A stretch of 64,000 nt of DNA from Patiria miniata (taxonomy: Eukaryota; Echinodermata; Asteroidea; Valvatida; Asterinidae), in assembly GCF_015706575.1 (NCBI RefSeq), contig NW_024037058.1, positions 4,953,754-5,017,753 of the forward strand. The letters are read 5' to 3'. Shown here piece by piece: positions 1 to 10,400 of the stretch. The notes beneath the pieces are model-generated. The model had not been told where the DNA came from, searched no databases, and worked only from the letters and a program-made list of their open reading frames with translations. How positions within the stretch are numbered: the first letter of the stretch is position 1; every line of letters starts with the position of its first letter. The position numbers and the translations under genes are program-made.

Positions 1-147
1 AAACATGCTGGTTGACATAATGGGGAAATGGGTAGTCTACATAAAGGTTGTGTTAGGTCGATCAGTTAAAAATAGAAACGGAAATAAGAATCTTGTACCC
101 GGTAGGTTGTGCAGGATTAAGTACAGGTCATTCATAAACTTATTCAG

Positions 148-800
148 CCATGACCTCATACATATTCATCAACATCCTTCCTTTCTTTTGCTATTGATTC
201 AACAGGGTTGTCTGGCCATTGGACATGACCTCATACATATTCATCAACATCCTTCCTTTCTTTTTTGCTATTGATTCAACAGGGTTGTCTGGCCATTGGA
301 CATGACCTCATACATATTCATCAGCATCCTTCCTTTCTTTTTTGCTATTGATTCAACAGGGTTGTCTGGCCATTGGACATGACCTCATACATATTCATCA
401 ACTTCCTTCTTTCTTTTTTGCTATTGATTCAACAGGGTTGTCTGGCCATTGGACATGACCTCATACATATTCATCATATGATGGACGTGTAATCAGTCTG
501 TGATGAGCACATGATGGACTTACATGTATACATATTCATCAACTTCCTTTCTTTTTTGCTATTGATTCAACAGGGTTGTCTGGCCATTGGACATGACCTC
601 ATACATATTCATCATCTGATGGACTTGTAATCAGTTTGTGATGAGCACATGATGGACTGATACATATTCATCAACTTCCTTCCTTTCTTTTTTGCTATTG
701 ATTCAACAGGGTTGTCTGGCCATTGGACATGACCTCATACATATTCATCATCTGATGGACTTGTTATCAGTTTGTGATGAGCACATGATGGCCTTATGAC
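148..800. repeat. Minisatellite, about 76-85 bp period
   Basis: Repeats of a unit containing gacctcatacatattcatca, ccttcctttcttttttgcta and ttgattcaacagggttgtct start near 148, 226, 303, 379 and 454 and continue irregularly to about 800, with a second motif (tttgtgatgagcacatgatg) in later units. Each unit contains CCTCATACATATTCAT, the inverted-repeat end of the F4 foldback at 17.9 kb. Confidence 0.9.
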
Positions 801-2199
801 GACTTATCTACAAATGTGCCTTTGATTGTCAAAATTTGGTGTCCATAGCAACGGTTGTCAAGGGGATTGCTGTACCTGTTCATGTTGCGCCTTGATAACT
901 GCTAGTTCATGCTCGGCCTGGTGAGATAACTGTCAGACATGATGCATGTAACACAAGGCAAGGGGGAAAAAAGAGAAAATGAGGACAGCGAGAAAAAGAA
1001 AACAAAAATAAGGAGGAAAAGAGAAGAAATAAAGTTGGGTTTAGTGTTATTGTCCATGCTGGGCCATCAATCCATAGAGTTTCTGGTTGAAGACGTGCTA
1101 AGCAATTTCTGTCCCTTCGCACTTTTTGAAGTATACCAACCATACTGCAATGACATGTGAATTGCTTATGGTTGGTTACCGGTTAAATTTAACCCTTAAC
1201 GTTTATCTGCTAAACCAAAAGTTACCATTCTAATCTTTAGAAGTTATTCAACAATGAACGCATGTCTGTAAACATGTTTCACTTAGACTGTTATTAAGCA
1301 AACTTCTCCTTTTTTCCTTTTTAAAGCAGTTCAAACAGCTTAGTGTACAGTACATTGTAGATTATTTGACAACATCAATTTTTCGTTTATGCTCAGCATT
1401 TATCTTCCACTTCGCAACTCTATGAATTTGGTCCTCGTTTAGTAAGTTACATTAATGGGTGCAGGGGCGGAGTCTACAAGATGGGAGTGGCATTAATGGT
1501 GGGGTCCAGGCCAAATTTGGTCATGGTCCCCGAGGGATGTGGTACAAGATCAGTATGAAATGGGCCAGTACACCATGGGATCCGACTATTTTGAAAACAG
1601 ATAATGTAAGACTACATCTCATATTAACAAACCAAAATTATATTGTTTGAACTTGATATCATTCTGCCGGATATAATGGGTCAAGGCTAAAAAAAAGTAA
1701 ATCTGGGCTCAGACTGCAAAAAATTCTATTCACTTGATTCTGAATGGATTTTTACTGGAAGTCTTTTCATGTATACATCTGGTGTACACAATAGGCTAAA
1801 TTGAGGCTCCTAGGGAGTAATCCTATACAATAGCACTGCCCGACTCTCGTCACCAGCCAACAACCAGGCTAAGTCACGAGTGACAGTCAGTCAGACAGTC
1901 AGTCAGTCAATCAGTCAGTCACGGAATATAGATTCACGAGGAAGCCATTTCGATCTTGTTCCCTGAATCTGTTAAATAAATTGTAAACTGTTGAATGGAA
2001 TGGTGCCAGATTTTTTTTAGGATTGAAGTGAGCTCCAAGCCTCGCTTTCAATTTTCTTTTAAAATGTGGCTTAAAACATGTTAGTATGCTTAATCACAAA
2101 TTTGAAATGATTCATCAGAGCAGACTGGTATTAATTTGTACTGAGCTTTAATTTCATTGTTTTCATTTCTACGAGTTCGCAAGTTCCGACAAGGTTATC
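801..2199. other. Non-coding stretch, probably CLIP1 intron or 3' part; no gene recognised
   Basis: No CLIP1 coiled-coil exon or other coding region could be supported on either strand. A short (CAGT)n run lies at about 1884-1921. At 1463-1475 there is aggggcggagtct, resembling the end of a hAT-like element, but no second end was found. Confidence 0.4.
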
Positions 2200-2660
2200 C
2201 GCGGATCAAAGGTGTCGCCTTTTTTCACAGTCGATCTCAAAATGTGTTGTGCTCTTAGAAAAAGTCACATTTTTGAACAATGACCTCAAATGATCCTAGA
2301 TGACCTTTGACCTCCATTTTCGGAAGAGGTGTCATGAACCCCCACCCAAGGATGACTCCATCCAGGTTACATTAAAATCCATCAAATTCTGTAGACAAGG
2401 AAATATTTAAAACATATTTGAACAATGACCTCTAATGACCCCTACATGACCTTTGACCCCAGTAATCCGATGAAGAATTGTGTTTTCCCACCCAAGGGTC
2501 ACTGCATCCAAGTTTCATCAAAATCCATGAAGGCATGTAGAAGTTACATGTTTTTCAAAACCTTAACTTAACTTTAACATACGATCATATACAGAGATAC
2601 GGTCATACAGAATTTAGGTCTGGTAAGTGTCCCCCCAAAACTTTGTTTAGGCGACACAAA
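2200..2660. mobile_element. Interspersed element with GGTGTCGCC/GGCGACAC ends and two TGACCTTTGACC blocks
   Basis: Inverted ends GGTGTCGCC (about 2204) and GGCGACAC (about 2650) bound a body with two related blocks of about 146 bp. Each has caatgacctc, then atgacctttgacc (about 2300 and 2448), then cccacccaaggrtsactscatcca and catcaaaatccat-type text. TGACCTTTGACC is a DR1 nuclear-receptor-type site. A 14-bp direct repeat, cctcgctttcaatt, occurs outside at about 2040 and 2671. Confidence 0.6.
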
Positions 2661-3865
2661 AATGAGTTTACCTCGCTTTCAATTCAATATGGCCGACTTG
2701 TGAATAAAGTCTATAGGCTGGCTATGCTAGAACCACAAAAAAACCCTCAGCTTTCCAATAGCAAATGGACTCTTTTTTTTGCAACAGAATATTCTTACAT
2801 GTATGCCTAACTCAATATTAACACACGTTTACATGTACATACATGTACAATGAATCATTTAGTGCACTCACCTCTACAACTGAGCTATATCTTAATTCAT
2901 ACATTGTACGTCACACTTTTCGTAATCACAAATCCAGCCCGTAACTGCGTGTTTGTGTTTGTAATTATAAAGGCACCAGATGTGTGTACCCGGTACACTT
3001 GTATTTTTTTAAGATTATGGAGGAATCTTTTGAAAAGCCACAAGGAAAATGGTCTCACTTATGTCAGTCCGAAGCGTAAAGAGTCGTTGTACGTATGTGT
3101 CATCTTGCATTCTGGCCCATTAGTATTACTGAATTAGAGTCATCTGTGGCGGTGAGGTGACCCGTGAATGTGGGCTCGAAATGCGTGAGTCGGAAGATGC
3201 TTTGAAGGGTATAGTAGAATATATTTATCCCGTTAGATGTACATGCAGTGACCATTTGTAATATTATCACAATAATAGTTGTTGAGTACATGTACAAGTC
3301 TGAAAAATCAATTAAAAGTCAAAATTTGTCTGTTTCTATTTTCAATGAATAACATTTTTTTTTTAGTTAAAAGACATCGACTTAAATAACAATGTTCATC
3401 TAAAAAATTAATCGATCGAATGGGTCAGCCAGTGAGTAAATGAAAATCATGGAGCTGGTCACGTTTACGTAAATTGTGTTTGTTTTAAAAGACTCAAATG
3501 AAAAGGATAGCCTTATGCTCAGATTTTCACGATGTGAACATTAAGATTTTTGCCCAAGATTTTCCCCACACAATTACGGTATATAATTCATTCCACAGTT
3601 TGTCGTTAAGTTGAAATAGTTTCCTAAATCAGTGCAAAGCAAGGTGCAAGTCAATAAATACATCTACATGTACTACACTGCATGCGACAAAGAACCAATG
3701 GCCAATAGTGAAAGGAAGAGCCAATCAAAGCCAGCGACAGGAGCAACCAATCACATGAGCCCACATGTATGTACATGTAACCTAGCGACAGCCAATCCCT
3801 TCTACTGTACATGTACCTTAGCCACAGCCACCAACAGCTGTTACTGTAAGGTACAAGTGATTCTG
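2661..3865. other. Non-coding stretch rich in GTACATGTAC palindromes
   Basis: No coding signal was recognised. Clusters of TACATGTA/GTACATG occur at about 2795-2848 and 3660-3830. Nothing else is explained. Confidence 0.4.
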
Positions 3866-3867
3866 AG

Positions 3868-4352
3868 GGGTGGGTGTGGGATGGGGTGGGGCTGGATATG
3901 GTGGAAGGGGGCGGGGTTTGGTGGCAGTGGCAGGGCTTGGTGGGAGGGTGCAGGTTTGGTGGGAGCTGGGCAGGGCTTGGTGGAAGGGGGCGGGGCTTGG
4001 TGGGAGAGGCAGGGCTTGGTGGGAGGGTGCAGGCTTGGTGGGAGCTGGGCAGGGTTGGTGGGAGGGGACAAGGTTGGTGGGAGGGGGCAGGATATGGGGT
4101 AGGGTGGGATTTGGTGGGAGGGGTGGGATTTGGTGGGAGGGGTGGGATTTGGTGGAAGGGGTGGGGTTTGGTGGGAGGGGCGGGGTTTGATGGTGATTTT
4201 TGGTGGGAGGGGCGAATTTGGTGGGGCAGGGTTTGGTGGCAGGGACAAGGTTTGGTGTAAGGGGCGAGGTTTAGTGGGAGGGGTGGGGTCTAGTGGGAGG
4301 GGCAAGTTTGGTGGGAGGGGTGGGGTTTGGTTCGAGGGGTAGGGTTTGGGAC
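3868..4352. repeat. G-rich minisatellite in CLIP1 intron
   Basis: Degenerate repeats of about 16-25 bp built on ggtgggaggggcggggtttg run to about 30 bp from the micro-exon at 4382. The plus strand has many G3-G5 tracts able to form G-quadruplexes. The CLIP1 transcript would carry the C-rich complement. Open frames on both strands here are repeat artefacts. Confidence 0.9.
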
Positions 4353-4381
4353 TGCAAGGTTTCTGTGACCTTTGACCTCAC

Positions 4382-4426
4382 CTCTAGCGATTCTCGGCTC
4401 AGGCCAGAGTCACTGTCCCTCTTCCG
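4382..4426 (-). CDS. CLIP1: Candidate 45-nt CLIP1 micro-exon
   Basis: The acceptor is pyrimidine-rich (cccgacttcag| at 4427) and the donor is GAG|gtgagg at 4381. It is 45 nt, phase 0-0, and encodes [15 protein letters not shown], which keeps the frame open from the previous exon. Vertebrate CLIP1 has small alternatively spliced exons between CAP-Gly 2 and the coiled coil, so a cassette exon here is plausible. The splice sites are good but there is no homology proof, so it could be a chance match. Confidence 0.5.
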
Positions 4427-7400
4427 CTGAAGTCGGGAATGGGCGGGGGACTCTTGGTGGAGGGGCTGCGTTACCGTGGCAACCAAACCAGACTCGTTGG
4501 GCATTTCATCAGCATGGCCATGCACGTGCGCATTGTCAGCTTTAAAACCAAAACCATTTCTTTTTTCCGGCTGGTGGTGTTTTTTTTCAAAAGGGAAAAA
4601 AGCAGGCAACAGGCAAGAGAGGAGTTACATGGACAAATAAAAAGAAATGAAAACGTCAGATTTACATAAAATGAAAGAAAAATAAACATTGATGTTACAA
4701 TGAAACTGATAATAAAAAGCACAGAGTACATTTATGTGTTTGGCGAAGAAAAACAAAATTGCTAAAAACAAATAGTAAGGGAAAGACAGAAATTAAAATA
4801 AACAAAAAAATATTTGAATTATAACAGAATGAGTGAATTTAATGAAATACAACACATGTACCACAGCAATCTGTTTCTTATTGTAAATGTACAGATTTTG
4901 TCAGAGTTTACTTTTCAAACAAAATGTTGTTAACCACCGAAACCGACACTATCACTTGTCATTCAAAAAGCACAGCATACTGGTACATATCACAAGAAAA
5001 TAAATAAATAAAAAAATTTAAAAAATGAAAGCAAAAAACAGTTCCTTGTCTAAATTTTTGCCCGAATCACATACAAATGCATCTAAGTCACACGGTAGGC
5101 CGGTTCATTGCACGAAAGTTTATGCAAAATCGCGAACCCAAAGTTGTGACGTCAAGTTTTTGCAGTGCGAATTTGCAATAGTTAAATCCTTTTCTCCGGC
5201 GAATCTCACAGCAAATTCTTTGTGACGTCAAATTCGCTGAGCATTCGCAAGAATTTTAAAGTGGCTTTTACGTTAGGAATGCATTCAAAACTAGAGTAAG
5301 ATATGAAGAACCAAAGCTGAAGCGGAGCTGAAGCGCAGAAAATTTTGCTTTGCCAAAATCTGCTGCGAACCAGTGAAAAGCAAAATACATTCCACGACAA
5401 TCTGGCTGGTTACCAGTTGATACTGAGCAAGTATTACATTACAGAGGTGAAGTTGTGACATTTTCGCAATAATGTGTGTGTCATGGATATGCGCGTAATC
5501 GTCACGAAAATATTCGTTGCCAACTCGCATACAACTGCTAGCTTGCCGTAACTAACGTCTAAAGAGTGATTTTGGCATTTGTTATAACGTGAAGAAAAAG
5601 GAGGTACGGTACATGTACATGTAAAACCTCATCATATCACGCATGCAAATATGTTTATGACTGATAAAGAAATTTTATCAGAGGTCAAACAAACTATGTC
5701 ATATTCAAAAGACTGAAGAAGAATATCTCATAAAACAATAGTATTTTCAATATTTTGGAAAACGCATGCATACTCAGATTCTAAGAAATATCTGCTTCAA
5801 TTCTTTTCCGCGTACACGATTACGGAACGCAAAGCTTCCAGTACGCGCAGGCATGCAGCTGGGAATTTTAAAAACGAGGAAACTCCAAACCACACAAGAC
5901 TTTGTTCAGTGTTTTTCAACTGTAATGGCATTCATTAGAAGTAAAAAACGGATCCGAGGAAAAGTTGCATGCCTGAACGCATTGTTGTATGTGCTTAGCA
6001 AAATATCTTTGTTTAGAAACTCCTTAAAATTGGCCCGGGAGCACTTAGTGTTTAGCGAACACGACCTACCTGTGGCACACCAGCACTTATTCTTCTTGTA
6101 GCCTCCTGTGTCCGCGGCGATCCGGAATCAGCCGCCGATCCCCCGTGGCCCATGTTCCTGGAGAAGCTGGACGCCGTGGAGCCCATGGAGCTCAGGGAGC
6201 TGGTACTGCTGCTGCGTTTTTCCCTGGTAACCGTCTCGAGGTTGGAAGAGCGAGGAGGGGGCTTGCCCCGCACTTTGGTGACTTTGTGGATGGGAGCGAA
6301 GAGGCCGTGCTTGGGCTTGCATTGGAAATACCTGATATGAAAAAAGTGTAAGGAGTTGGTTCTTGGTCCATGGTTGGTTCTTCTCCTAAATACTCCACGT
6401 GGGAGTTTATACAGGAGGCCAGAAACACTGGGGCAAAGCCCTTCTCTTAGCGATAAGCGTTTACTGAGTTCTTTTACATGCATTATACAACACACGGGAC
6501 CTACGGCTTTACGTCCCATCTGAAGGACGAAGCAATAATGGTTAAGTGCCTTGCTTAAGAGCACAAGTGTCCGCCGGCGGGCTCGAACCCACGTCACTGT
6601 TGCCTCTGAAACACCAGAACATGAGTAAGGTGCTCTTAACCGCTAGGCCATGACACTCCAGGAGTTATGAGTATCACTTTTCCCAAGTCCAACTTTAGTA
6701 TTACAACCCTGTAGGGCCAGATGTTTTTGCCTACATGTAGCTCTTCATCCAACTCAGGAAAGGTGCAGTCCGCTTACCAAGCTCAAGTGTAATTGGGGTG
6801 CTGTGGTCCAATGGTTGTGGTGTTTGACTCATGTGCCGCGGTACATTGGTTTGAATCCTGACCGTGGGAACATGGTGCTTGTGCTCTTGAGCAAGGCACT
6901 TTACCATTATTGCTTCGTCCTTCGGATGGGACGTAAAGCCGTAGGTCCCGTGTGTTGTGTAATGCATGTTAAAGAACCCACTAACACTTATCGCTAAGAG
7001 AAGGGGTTAGCCCGGTGCTTCTGGCAGTGGCTGCAATATGCGCTGCAGCACCTTGTAAACCCGTGCTACATAATGGGTCTCATATTTCTCATTAACTTCA
7101 TTTACCTGTCTTTAATAATAGACATAATTTCCAGCCCCTTGAGTACCTAATTGTTGGTAGATACGTGCGCCATATAAGACTTATTAGATATTCAACTTCA
7201 GATAAACTAGTATGACTATGCTCGCATTTAGCATAAATTCATCAAGTGTTCGTGCACAGGCCGTAAACAGACATTGTTTCTGCCTAGGCCCAATCATTTT
7301 TGCCCAGCTCTTCATCCAACTCAACAAAGGCGCAGTCCCCTTTACCAAGTGCAAGTCAATTTCTTTCTCCTACTTAATATCTTTGATTGCTCAGGCCAAA

Positions 7401-10400
7401 TAGCACCCTCAAGTTTCATGCGCAGGCCATATACAGACCTTGTTCCTGCCACGGTACTGTCATTCTTTCCCAGTTAGTCATCAAACTCTACCCCAGCCTA
7501 GCCCCACTTGGAAAACTGAGTCAATTTCTTTCTCGAACCTAATAATATCTTTGATTGTTCAGTCCAAACACCGCCCTCAAGCGTTCACGCGCAGGCTGTA
7601 TACCATGTACATTTGTACATGTATACTGTACATACCTTGTTCCTGCTACGGCACCGTCGTTCTTGCCCAGTTCGTCATCCAGCTCTACCCCGGCCCAGTC
7701 CCCCTTGGCAAACTCGGTGGTGCCGATGTACCTCAGCGTGCCTAGCTTGGTGCCGCTGACCATGACGCGATCACCACCCTGAAAAGCAACGACGGGGAAA
7801 AAAGAAAAAATGGATGATCTCAACATACCATAGAGTTATAATTCTTTTTTTAAAGGGAATATACAACATTTGCAAATTTCAAAAAACAAAACTACCAAAT
7901 TGTTGTGAAATACCTTACTGGACTGTTAGTGGATGACAGTCTATTTAAAATCATGGTAACTGGTGTGCTGACGTTTTCAAGAAAAGTTGTATTTTTGTGT
8001 CAATTTCCAAAGCTGGTCGGCTGACCAGCGTTGGAAAAAAACTGGCTTTTTTGAAATACTGCCCCCAATTTACCATAGTTAGTCAGTCCCCATTTTGTTT
8101 GCAATCGATTACACACCTATGAACAGGTACAAGCCAGCTAGACTGGTTCCCTGACCTTACAATTCCCCGACGTCTATAAATTGCTCCGTTTCATCTTAAA
8201 TGGGGACAGGGAACCAGACCACATGAACTCGATTGTTTTTCTTGGTTTGTCCAGCATCTACGAACACAAAACTTCAAACAAGTCAGCGTACCAATATTTG
8301 CTATAAAATAATAACCCCCAAATCCATCCATTTCTGAAAATTACAGCAAAAGCAAATGTTGTACATGTATATATTCCCTTTAATATGCTACCGGTACGTG
8401 CACTAAGTGGACATGCTTACGGGGGTACGCAGCGGCCATTTTCCAAGTGAGCAAAACACAGAGAATTTCCGCGCTTAAAGTGGACGCATGCGGGTATTTT
8501 TCAATCGTATGTTCTAATTATAACACTCTGCATTTGCCCACTTAAATAGCCGCCGTGCGTCTTTATTGGCACGTCTGCGTATATCGAGTGCAGTCTCTAT
8601 TTCGCTAGTTTTTAATGTACATTCATAAATACCTGAGACAGTTTATCTATTTGTATTGGTCGAGAGCCTGTTACGTGGGTGGTTTTAAACCGCTGTTTAA
8701 ACACCGCTGAAAAGTGTTTCAAAACTGGTCAGTAATTAAATTGGCCCTTGAATCAGGACTAATGCTGTGCAAACCCGACCCGAAACCGACCCAACCCAAA
8801 ACTGACTTTGGGTCAGGTCGGGTCATTTTCCCTATCTTTTCAGTCGGGTCGGGTCGGTTTCGGATTTGCGTTTTCGTTTCAGGTCGGGTCAGTTAAATCA
8901 TCTTGTGAAAAACGCGAAATAAACCGAAAAAAAACTAAACAGTTCAGAAACTCACGCAATATTATTACAGAGTTACTGTGCCCAGTACGACCAACGTCAA
9001 CCTACCGCGCGATTGTGGATGTGATTTGCGGTCTATCACGCACAGTCTATAATGTGTAGGCCCACCAGTAGGTAACTTTAGGAGTCTTGACCGTACCGTA
9101 CGGAATGATTCTTTACTGAATGACGACGATTTCCACCAACACGGGTAATTTCAGGCACAAAAAGTGGACACAGTTGCCAAAACCAGATATTCGGTGTTTT
9201 TTTTTTTTGTCGGTCTGGTTTCCGGTCAGGTCGGTGTTTTTTTTTCGTCATTTTGGTTTCGGGTTAGTTCTTGCTTGAATTTTTGTTGGTCGGGTAGGAT
9301 TTAGGGAGTTCATGTCGGTTTCAATTTTTATTCGGTTTTATGTCTAATGTTTCGGGTCGGTTTGGCCTGGTCAACCAGACCCAATGCACAACTTTAATCA
9401 GGACAATAAGTTTCTGCTTTCTGAAATGTATTCTTCAAAGTTTGTAGGTTTTGAAGTTCAAACAAAATTTTTTTTTGATAATAATGTTTATAAAGTGCAT
9501 GTTTCCACCAATATTTGTGCTTAAGGCGCTACATCATTTAAAGTAAATAATTTGACAATTTACATTTTTAATGAAATTGGTCTTAGAGGAAGAAAACATG
9601 GCTTATAGGGAATGTACATCATTGGCTTTTGCTGTAATTTTCAGAAATGAACTATTTGAGGGGTTAGTATAATAGATCAAATTTTTTTACACTGACATGT
9701 TTGATGTTTTTTGTTCGAAAATGCTGGAAAAACCAAGAGAAACAAAAATGTTCAAGTAGTCTGGTTCCCTGACTCCACTAAAGATAAAATGGATCAATTT
9801 CCAGATGCCGGAAAATTGTAAGGTAAGAGAACAAGTCTAGCTGGCCTGCACCCGTTCATGAATATGTAACCAATAGCAAACAAAATTTGAACTGAATAAA
9901 AAATGGCAAATTTTGAGCAGTAGTTGCAAAATAGTTAGGTTTTTCCAACGGTGGTCGGCTGACCACCGCTGGAAACGTATACAAAAATACCATTTTCTTG
10001 AAAATGACTTCACACCAGGTGTCTTAACTTTACAGGATGCTTTTGACTGTCATTTACTAACATCCTAGAAAGGTATTTCGTAAAAACTTGGTAGGTTTTT
10101 TTTTTGATGTTTGCAAATGTTGTATATTCCCTTTAACAAAGAGACAAAAAATGTTGCAGTAAAATTTTATCTGCTTGTGTCCGCTTGCTCGCCCATAGCA
10201 CATGTATAAAGAATTTGGAAAGTTGTGACAGTGTTTTGGGGACTTAATCAAAATTGGTTTCTGTTTCCATGCAACAAGTGTTAATGACTTTTGGCCAAAA
10301 GCAGCCCTCTCCTAATAAATTAAAATCATACATGCATACGTACCATCGAAATTTAACTCCTAAACAGTGCGTGACATGGAAGCAATTTCCAATGTTTTGA

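Noticed and set aside
3841-4305. Pro-rich frame of about 154 codons on the minus strand
   Set aside because: Generated by the G/C-rich minisatellite in the CLIP1 intron; the complementary strand is equally open.
1-4350. Further CLIP1 coiled-coil exons at the left edge
   Set aside because: I looked for heptad-rich Glu/Lys/Leu segments with splice sites on the minus strand and found none that I can support; the rest of the gene probably lies outside the window.
6731-6967. Minus-strand frame of 78 codons across the SINE
   Set aside because: It joins SINE sequence to decayed CAP-Gly copy 3; not a gene.
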